Source: JAEXNA01 sp050486105 (GTDB taxonomy: Bacteria; Vulcanimicrobiota; Xenobia; Xenobiales; JADMJV01). Taken from it: a stretch of 11,371 nucleotides of DNA. Within the stretch, counting starts at the first letter, position 1. Every line of letters begins with the position of its first letter. The notes beneath the pieces are model-generated. The model was not told the DNA's origin. It saw only the letters and a list, made by a program, of their open reading frames with translations, and did no database searches. Location: contig JBJHCR010000217.1 in the NCBI GenBank assembly GCA_050486105.1, positions 1-11,371 of the forward strand. The letters run 5' to 3'. A program made the translations under genes and the position numbers. Shown piece by piece: positions 6,867-11,371 of the stretch.

Positions 6867-7966
6867 AAATCGGCATCGTCTGTTACCCCAGCGTGGGGGG
6901 AAGCGGGATTCTTGCCACCCAACTCGGTCTGGCCCTGGCTCAAGCCGGACATCAGGTCCATTTTGTCTGTTCGGAGAGGCCGGTGCGCCTAAAGAATCAG
7001 GACTCGGAGCACATCTTTTTTCACCAAGTGGAGATGGGCGACTATGCCGTTTTTCAAGGGACCGATTACAGCCTGCCCCTGGCGGTGAAGATCGCCGAAG
7101 TCTGCCGGGACTACTCCTTAGAGGTGCTGCACGTTCACTACGCCATCCCCCACGCCGTGGCCGCCCTGCTGGCCCTAGATATGCTCAAAGATCCGAAACC
7201 CAGGTTGGTGACTACCCTCCACGGCACCGACATCACCCTGCTGGGACCCGACCCTGCCTATCGCTGCTTGATCGAGCACGCCATCAAGGAGAGCGATGCG
7301 GTGACGGCCGTATCCCAAAGCTTAAGGAAGCAGACTTATGCTTTGTTCCCTGATTGTCAGGGACAGATCCAGGTGATCTCCAACTTCAGCAATGTGGGCC
7401 AATCCCTAGTGGATCGAGATCAGTTTCGAGCCAACCTGGGTGTCGGTCCAGAGCAGATCCTAATCTTGCATATGTCCAACCTCAGAGCGGTGAAGCGGGT
7501 GGATCTGTTGCTTCAGGCGGTGGCCCAAAGCGCCCATAGGGAGCGCCTGGTTTTGCTGTTTTTGGCTGGAGCAAGCTTCGAGCCTCATCGGCCCCTGGTT
7601 GAGCAACTGGGCCTCGATGAAAAGGTCCTGGTCCGAAGTGCGACTTCCGTTGAGGACTACGTGAAGGCCTGCGATTTAGGCCTGTACCCTTCGGACAAGG
7701 AGAGCTTTGGTCTGGCTATTCTGGAAACCATGCTGGGACAACGGCCGGTGATCGCAAGCACGGCCGGAGGCATCCCCGAGGTGCTGGGAGAGGACGGCCT
7801 GCTCTTTGAGTGCGGCGACCTCCAAGGCCTGGTGAGCCACCTCGACCGTCTGGTGGACGATGCCGGCCTTCGCCAGGACCTGGGCCAACGCGGAGCAGAC
7901 CGGGCGCGTCGCCTGTTTACCATTGAGCGAGCTCTCGAAGGGTATCTCAAGGTCTATGGAAGCTAA
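6863..7966 (+). CDS. bshA: L-malate GlcNAc transferase BshA (bacillithiol synthesis)
   Basis: 367 residues, a GT4-family, GT-B-fold glycosyltransferase of the cytoplasm. It transfers GlcNAc from UDP-GlcNAc to L-malate, the first step to bacillithiol. Matches to B. subtilis BshA run throughout: KIGIVCYPSVGGSG at the N terminus (GGSG at 12-15, nucleotide-sugar/phosphate loop), VHYAIPHAVAA (91-101), TTLHGTDITLLG (117-128), HMSNLRAVKRVD (203-214), and the KESFGLAILE segment with the E-x7-E pair (Glu280, Glu288) followed by GGIPEVLGEDG. The start is the TTG overlapping the bshB stop (TTGA), with AAGAGG a few nt upstream. It is the last gene of the operon; the next gene is convergent and only 12 nt away. 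Confidence 0.93.
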   Translation: MKIGIVCYPSVGGSGILATQLGLALAQAGHQVHFVCSERPVRLKNQDSEHIFFHQVEMGDYAVFQGTDYSLPLAVKIAEVCRDYSLEVLHVHYAIPHAVAALLALDMLKDPKPRLVTTLHGTDITLLGPDPAYRCLIEHAIKESDAVTAVSQSLRKQTYALFPDCQGQIQVISNFSNVGQSLVDRDQFRANLGVGPEQILILHMSNLRAVKRVDLLLQAVAQSAHRERLVLLFLAGASFEPHRPLVEQLGLDEKVLVRSATSVEDYVKACDLGLYPSDKESFGLAILETMLGQRPVIASTAGGIPEVLGEDGLLFECGDLQGLVSHLDRLVDDAGLRQDLGQRGADRARRLFTIERALEGYLKVYGS

Positions 7967-7990
7967 AGCTTTCGGAATTTAGGCCTTTTT
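7958..7990 (+). terminator. Weak terminator-like hairpin at the end of bshA
   Basis: GGAAGC (7958-7963) pairs with GCTTTC (7968-7973), one pair being G-T, around a TAAA loop that holds the bshA stop. A T5-C-TT run follows at 7984-7991, too far from the stem for a standard terminator and inside the convergent gene. It may be a weak stop for the operon transcript. Confidence 0.22.
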
Positions 7991-8293
7991 CTTGCTCAGG
8001 AAGATCTCGGCCAGGAACGCCAAGACCACGGCGCCTGCGAAAGCGGGAAGAAGATACACTCCGGCTATGCTGGGACCAAGGTCACCCAGAATTTTGTGAC
8101 CCAAAATAAAGCCCAACCAGCCGGCCATGACCGCTCCGAGAACCCCCCCGGGCAGGTCACCCGGCACCACTTTATCGGCCGCGGCCCCCACTAGACCCGA
8201 AACGATGATGCCCACACCGATGAGAATCAGCTTTTGCAAGATGAAGATTCCAACCACAAAGGCGAGCAGCAAGGCAATCAAAATGAAGTTCAT
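7979..8293 (-). CDS. GlsB/YeaQ/YmgE-family small membrane protein
   Basis: 104 residues with about four hydrophobic segments. Residues ~25-104 match the GlsB/YeaQ/YmgE ('transglycosylase-associated') family: ISGLVGAAADK-type opening (here VSGLVGAAADKVVPGDLPGG), then GAVMAGWLGF, LGPSIAGVYLLPAFAGAVVL and a KKK tail. An extra N-terminal hydrophobic helix (FILIALLLAFVVGIFIL) precedes this core, making it a little longer than the usual 80-90. Members are inner-membrane, often linked to general stress, with no proven activity. AGGAGG abuts the first ATG, so the second ATG, 6 nt from the site, is taken as start. It converges on bshA and is transcribed alone. Confidence 0.85.
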   Translation of the reverse strand: MNFILIALLLAFVVGIFILQKLILIGVGIIVSGLVGAAADKVVPGDLPGGVLGAVMAGWLGFILGHKILGDLGPSIAGVYLLPAFAGAVVLAFLAEIFLSKKKA

Positions 8294-8299
8294 GGACAT

Positions 8300-8305
8300 C
8301 CTCCT
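8300..8305 (-). promoter_or_regulatory. Ribosome-binding site fixing the start of the GlsB-family gene
   Basis: Read on the minus strand, AGGAGG is followed at once by ATGTCCATG. Only the second ATG (8293) has a workable 6-nt spacing; the first would touch the site. Confidence 0.7.
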
Positions 8306-8336
8306 GAAGGGAAATGGATTAACATAATCTAGTCTG

Positions 8337-8365
8337 AGCATAGCTGAGTTGCATATAGAAAACAA
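8337..8365 (-). promoter_or_regulatory. Possible sigma-70-type promoter of the GlsB-family gene
   Basis: On the minus strand TTGTTT (8365-8360) and TATGCT (8342-8337) are 17 nt apart, matching 3 and 4 of 6 consensus bases, in a locally AT-rich stretch about 45 nt before the start codon. The match is modest. The rest of this 149-nt gap holds small hairpins, such as TCGCT/AGCGA at 8402-8414, but no clear terminator. Confidence 0.27.
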
Positions 8366-8442
8366 GTCTTTGAGTTTCCCCTCGGGGCCCAAACATTCGA
8401 ATCGCTATGAGCGACCTTGTGAGAGGTTCCCATCGATAAGCC

Positions 8443-10029
8443 TCAGTTCTCTAATCGAACCAAAGTCATATCGAAGGTGCCAATCCCGGCTGAAAAGGGG
8501 CTGCCGGGAACTGGACTTAGGTTGCCGTCTGGCTGAATTCTAAAACAGGAAACCGTTCCATCGTTGGGAAGCGCTCCTGTGTTGGTGGTTATCAGGAAAT
8601 CCCCGGAAGAGTTGATCAGAGTTGTTAAGGTTCCGGTGGTGAAGGTGGGAAACGGTGAACTGGCTATGGGACCCCCGGGTCGGCCGTTACCGTCTAGCCG
8701 ATAGGCCTCGACCTGTCCTGTTGTGAAACCGCAGACATAGAAAACTTGGTTGTCGGCGTCCACCACCATCTCTCCGAGCTGGGAGTCCTGGGCAACGAAA
8801 GTGGGTTGCAAGGGAGTGAGAGTTCCATTGCCCTGGTTGATGGCGAAGGCGTCGACTTGGTTGTCATTGCCGCACACAAAAAGGGTGTCTCCATTTGGGC
8901 TGGTTGCAAAAGCAAAAGCTCTGGGAGCGGTGATTTCCACTGGGCCGCCAACTTGAGTGAGTAAGCCGGTGGTGGTGTCTATTTCGAAGATGTAGAACAT
9001 CCCGTTGGGACTAGAAGAATCTCTCTCGGCGACATAGAGAAATTGACCATTAGGATGGACGAAAATCCTTTGAGGAATTGAGGAACCGGGTATAACGAAG
9101 GGTGAATCCGGAAGTTCCGTTGGTGTTCCTGTAGAGGGATCGAGACTGTAAGCGCGGACAGAACCGTCGAGCGCCAAGCGAGGCTCGCAATGGAAGTAAA
9201 ATCGACCGTCTGGACTCACGGCTCCCCCTTCAGGCAAGTCTCGTGCGATCACCGTGCGCGGCTCAAGGCTTCCTGTCAGGGGATCTACCTGAAAATGTCC
9301 AATCTGGTCGGCCAGAGTAAAGGTTATGTAGACGGCACCGTCAGCCCTACTTGCCACCGAAAAAGGTAAAGAATCGGCACCGAAATTCTCTCTAAAGACC
9401 TCCGTGAGAATTCCGGTGTTGGCATCCAGTTCGAAAACCAGGGCCTCTTCAATATTGAGTGCCACCAAAAATTCTCGGAACAGAGGAGGGGGAGGGGGAC
9501 TAGGCGTGGGACCGGGCTGATAGCTCAAGGTTATAGTCACAGTCTGACCGGCCGCCAAGTCGATGAACTTCGTGTCTCTGCCAAGCAACTCTCCCGAGCT
9601 TGCAAAAAAATCAGCCCTAACGTTTAGACGTCCGGGGGGGACACCTCGAAAGACCACGGTCTCTATAGTACCGATACTGGGTCGCTGAATTTCGGCAGCA
9701 GGCACTACGCCCACACCTGTGTCAGCATCTAAAACTTCAATGAAAACTCGATCAACTTCAGTCGTTTGCTGAGCAGATTTCTCGGTCGCTTGAGCAAAGT
9801 CGACCCTTAAAGTCAATTCCACGGACTCACCGAATAGGACTAGGCTATCTCGGTTTGAAGAATCCCCAGTGGCACAGCCACAAAACAGAATCCATAAGAA
9901 TAAAAAGATGAAGTCGGAAACTCTAGACCTCTTGAAAGCCAAGCCATTCACCCCCGTCTGCAAAAATTCGCAGAGATTTTCACTGTTCCTTTCCGAGTTT
10001 GATAGCTGGGTAGAAGATGACGGGTACAT
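8443..10029 (-). CDS. Lipoprotein-like beta-propeller protein (lactonase/YVTN type)
   Basis: 528 residues if read from the ATG at 10029. A hydrophobic stretch (FIFLFLWILFCGC, 40-52) ends in a lipobox-like LFCGC, so it is probably a membrane-anchored lipoprotein facing out. Residues ~65-170 look like a small beta-sandwich (FRGVPPGRLNVRA, LAAGQTVTITLSY), joined by a proline linker (PGPTPSPPPPP) to a beta-propeller of ~340 residues. The propeller has recurring blades: SPDGRFYF, HPNGQFLYVAE, SPNGDTLFVCG, DADNQVFYVCG and SSGDFLITT, each followed by a 'D/N-TG-LT' turn. This is the 6-phosphogluconolactonase/YVTN-like pattern; in exported proteins it is usually not a proven lactonase. The 10029 start sits 19 nt after the upstream gene with AGGG before it; a GTG at 9951 would give a more normal lipoprotein signal length. 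Substrate unknown. Confidence 0.75.
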   Translation of the reverse strand: MYPSSSTQLSNSERNSENLCEFLQTGVNGLAFKRSRVSDFIFLFLWILFCGCATGDSSNRDSLVLFGESVELTLRVDFAQATEKSAQQTTEVDRVFIEVLDADTGVGVVPAAEIQRPSIGTIETVVFRGVPPGRLNVRADFFASSGELLGRDTKFIDLAAGQTVTITLSYQPGPTPSPPPPPLFREFLVALNIEEALVFELDANTGILTEVFRENFGADSLPFSVASRADGAVYITFTLADQIGHFQVDPLTGSLEPRTVIARDLPEGGAVSPDGRFYFHCEPRLALDGSVRAYSLDPSTGTPTELPDSPFVIPGSSIPQRIFVHPNGQFLYVAERDSSSPNGMFYIFEIDTTTGLLTQVGGPVEITAPRAFAFATSPNGDTLFVCGNDNQVDAFAINQGNGTLTPLQPTFVAQDSQLGEMVVDADNQVFYVCGFTTGQVEAYRLDGNGRPGGPIASSPFPTFTTGTLTTLINSSGDFLITTNTGALPNDGTVSCFRIQPDGNLSPVPGSPFSAGIGTFDMTLVRLEN

Positions 10030-10048
10030 TTTCAGGCCCTACAGATCG

Positions 10049-10513
10049 TCACCCGTCGGATTCATCTGAGGCCGGGGGGGTCTCGCTATGGTTCGGAATT
10101 TGGACCAAGTCTTCAGTTAGTGAGGTGCGATAACGGTTCTTGATGTCAGGAGTGCCGATCACTCGATGGGTCTTATACGAGCATTCTAGTTCAAAGGTGT
10201 CCCGACTCAATTTTCTGTAACGATAGTTCGCGGTGGCCTCAGCCTCGTCCCGGCAATAGGGGCATCGAGTCAAGTTTGCTTCTTGGAGTTGCTGTAAGCT
10301 CTCAGGGAGAGAACCATCGTCGGCACGGTACTCTTGCTGGAGGCGTTGAGCCAGACGTTCAATTCTCAGTTCGCATTTTTCTATGGGGCTGTCCCCCCAG
10401 AAGGTTTTCAGCGAGAAAAAAATGACGGCAACGATGGCGAGAACCGCACCGAGAACGAGCACCACATAACCGGCTAGGTAACTATGTGGGCCCTCGGTCC
10501 TCTGCTCTTGCAT
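10049..10513 (-). CDS. Hypothetical single-pass membrane protein with a CPYC motif
   Basis: 154 residues. A short polar start is followed by one membrane helix (~12-36), then a soluble part. The segment CELRIERLAQRLQQEY-RADDGSLPESLQQL...CPYC (47-87) followed by ANYRYR resembles the C-terminal region of pseudopilin-like proteins, where 'G-LP-SL-EL ... CP' and 'Y-Y' recur. There is no prepilin cleavage motif at the helix, so a true pilin is unlikely. The Cys residues at 84 and 87 could bind metal or form a disulfide; two more lie at 47 and 111. The tail is acidic. No good ribosome site precedes the ATG. The beta-propeller gene follows after 19 nt, so the two probably form one transcript. Function unknown. 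Confidence 0.6.
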   Translation of the reverse strand: MQEQRTEGPHSYLAGYVVLVLGAVLAIVAVIFFSLKTFWGDSPIEKCELRIERLAQRLQQEYRADDGSLPESLQQLQEANLTRCPYCRDEAEATANYRYRKLSRDTFELECSYKTHRVIGTPDIKNRYRTSLTEDLVQIPNHSETPPASDESDG

Positions 10514-10603
10514 CGCTTGAGGCTTCGAGGAGGTCGATTGTACCCCTGCGCCGGTATCTTGCGCTGTCCTGAAGATTTGGCTTGATCAGGGATAATTGAG
10601 TTC

Positions 10604-10631
10604 TTGACCACCAACGAGCCCACCCAATGAT
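10604..10631 (+). promoter_or_regulatory. Possible promoter of the msrB gene
   Basis: TTGACC (10604-10609, 5 of 6) and AATGAT (10626-10631, 4 of 6) are 16 nt apart in the 182-nt divergent gap between the CPYC gene and msrB. Transcription from here would carry the 15-bp dyad at 10666 in the 5' leader. Confidence 0.32.
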
Positions 10632-10665
10632 GGGATGGTAGACTCTCTTCGGTCTGATACTGGGA

Positions 10666-10680
10666 CTAGAGGTCCTCTAG
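10666..10680. promoter_or_regulatory. 15-bp perfect dyad just before the msrB ribosome site (operator-like)
   Basis: CTAGAGG-T-CCTCTAG is a perfect 7-bp inverted repeat around one central base. It ends one base before the AGGGGG ribosome site of msrB. The one-base centre suits a dimeric repressor better than an RNA hairpin, although a stem with the inner pairs open could form. No regulator is encoded in the window. Confidence 0.4.
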
Positions 10681-10681
10681 C

Positions 10682-10687
10682 AGGGGG
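10682..10687 (+). promoter_or_regulatory. Ribosome-binding site supporting the TTG start of msrB
   Basis: AGGGGG lies 8 nt before the TTG at 10696. The in-frame ATG at 10720 has no such site upstream, so TTG is preferred. Confidence 0.55.
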
Positions 10688-10695
10688 AACCTTTC

Positions 10696-11238
10696 TTGGC
10701 CTTAGTCAATAATATCAGTATGAGAACAAAGCAACTCTTGCTGGGAATGGCCACTTTCTGGCTCAGTTTTATGGTGGTCGCTTTCTTGCTTCCCGATTCC
10801 GTTCCGGCCAATGAGAGCGGCAGCTCTCAAGTCCCCAACGATCGGTGGCCCGTGCAGAAAACTGAGGCCGAGTGGAAGGCTCAGTTGACCCCAGAGCAGT
10901 ATCAGGTGCTACGGAAAGCGGGCACTGAGCGGCCTCATTCTAGTTCTTGTCTGGCCATCAAGGAAGACGGCGAGTACCGCTGCGTTGGATGCGACAATCT
11001 TTTGTTTGCCTCAGGGGAAAAATTCGATTCCAAGACCGGATGGCCCAGCTTCACCGATCCGGTGCCTGGGAGTATAGCCACGGCTTCGGATAACAGCCAC
11101 GGTATGCGTCGAGTGGAGGTCCTTTGTTCTCAATGTGGTGGTCACCTCGGCCACGTTTTCGACGACGGACCACCGCCGACTGGAAAGAGGTACTGCATCA
11201 ATGGGGTGATCCTCAAGTTTGTTCCAGCCTCAGAATGA
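10696..11238 (+). CDS. msrB: Exported methionine-R-sulfoxide reductase (MsrB type)
   Basis: 180 residues. It reduces the R-form of methionine sulfoxide in proteins. Residues ~13-38 are a signal peptide or anchor (TKQLLLGMATFWLSFMVVAF, possible cleavage after VPA), so it acts outside the cytoplasm. The SelR/MsrB domain covers ~52-177: LTPEQYQVLRKAGTERP, zinc-binding pairs CVGC (96-99) and CSQC (144-147), TGWPSF (114-119), HLGHVFDDGPPPTGKRYCING (150-170, quoted only by its parts HLGHVFDDG and GKRYCING). The Cys at 167 is the catalytic one. The GWPSF segment has Thr where many MsrBs carry the resolving Cys; a Cys at 85, in the usual SGEY region, could serve instead. Asn-Gly replaces the common Asn-Ser after the catalytic Cys. 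It is divergent from the CPYC gene. A periplasmic electron donor is not encoded here. Confidence 0.9.
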   Translation: MALVNNISMRTKQLLLGMATFWLSFMVVAFLLPDSVPANESGSSQVPNDRWPVQKTEAEWKAQLTPEQYQVLRKAGTERPHSSSCLAIKEDGEYRCVGCDNLLFASGEKFDSKTGWPSFTDPVPGSIATASDNSHGMRRVEVLCSQCGGHLGHVFDDGPPPTGKRYCINGVILKFVPASE

Positions 11239-11241
11239 CTT

Positions 11242-11273
11242 AGGGTTTCCCCACGAGTTCCGCTGGAAACCCT
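11242..11273 (+). terminator. 9-bp inverted repeat after msrB (hairpin without a T-run)
   Basis: AGGGTTTCC (11242-11250) and GGAAACCCT (11265-11273) are perfect complements around a 14-nt loop, starting 3 nt after the msrB stop. No T-run follows, so it is either a weak or Rho-assisted terminator or an mRNA-stabilising stem. CCCTT (11270-11274) can also pair with AAGGG (11279-11283), giving a competing smaller stem. Confidence 0.45.
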
Positions 11274-11313
11274 TCCTAAAGGGCAAATTTGAAAAGCTGA
11301 GGAAGACCCGAGT

Positions 11314-11371
11314 ATGGGAATTAAAGTTCGTTTTAAAGAATCCGAGATCGAGGCAGAGTGGAGCGAGGGCT
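11314..11371 (+). CDS. Start of a further gene, cut by the window edge
   Basis: An ATG at 11314 opens a frame with no stop to the window end (19 full codons). The product begins MGIKVRFKESEIEAEWSEG, a charged, soluble-looking start. TGAGGAAG lies about 10 nt upstream as a ribosome site. It is too short to assign to a family. Confidence 0.45.
   Translation, partial: MGIKVRFKESEIEAEWSEG

Noticed and set aside
10526..10585. AGGAGG followed by TTG and a 15-codon frame on the plus strand
   Set aside because: Very short, no membrane or peptide feature, and no overlap or conservation evidence; the purine run is antisense to the region just upstream of the CPYC gene.
1..11371. CRISPR array, insertion sequence, integrase or phage genes
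   Set aside because: No regularly spaced repeats, no transposase or integrase-like product and no flanking direct repeats were seen.

Overview
The window is one strand-coherent biosynthetic operon followed by a separate, mostly minus-strand accessory block. It is fairly GC-rich in the operon. It uses TTG starts freely (PIG-L protein, bshB, bshA, msrB) and carries bacillithiol (BSH) genes together with a DUF2911 protein, a large exported PIG-L protein and an SSS-family symporter. That combination fits a non-Firmicute bacterium, such as Acidobacteriota, Bacteroidota or a related lineage. I lean weakly to Acidobacteriota because of GC content and start-codon use, but no rRNA or tRNA is present to decide it.

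Layout. 1-271: a terminator-like hairpin ending in T6 (34-86), then a GC-rich leader full of short inverted repeats. 272-7966 (+): DUF2911 lipid-free exported protein, exported PIG-L/LmbE deacetylase with a C-terminal amidotransferase-like domain, a 42-residue single-pass membrane protein, a sodium:solute symporter, a compact BshC-like cysteine ligase, BshB deacetylase and BshA glycosyltransferase. From the PIG-L gene on, every junction is an overlap (3596-3603, 3721-3724, 5399-5406, 6147-6163, 6863-6866), so the genes are almost certainly co-transcribed and translationally coupled. 7979-8293 (-): GlsB/YeaQ-type small membrane protein, convergent with bshA. 8443-10513 (-): a pair of genes, a membrane-anchored CPYC protein and a lipoprotein-like beta-propeller, visibly more AT-rich than the operon. 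10696-11238 (+): exported MsrB-type methionine sulfoxide reductase preceded by a 15-bp dyad. 11314-end (+): start of a further gene, cut by the window edge.

How it works together. BshA joins GlcNAc to L-malate, BshB removes the acetyl group, and BshC adds cysteine, giving bacillithiol, the low-molecular-weight thiol of these bacteria. All three steps are encoded here, but the cysteine-adding enzyme is about half the normal length. The two upstream genes, an exported metalloamidase of the same superfamily as BshB and a symporter with a tiny membrane partner, look like an uptake or salvage arm attached to the pathway. That link is inference from gene order. The exported MsrB at the other end is a second thiol/oxidant-defence function but has its own promoter region.
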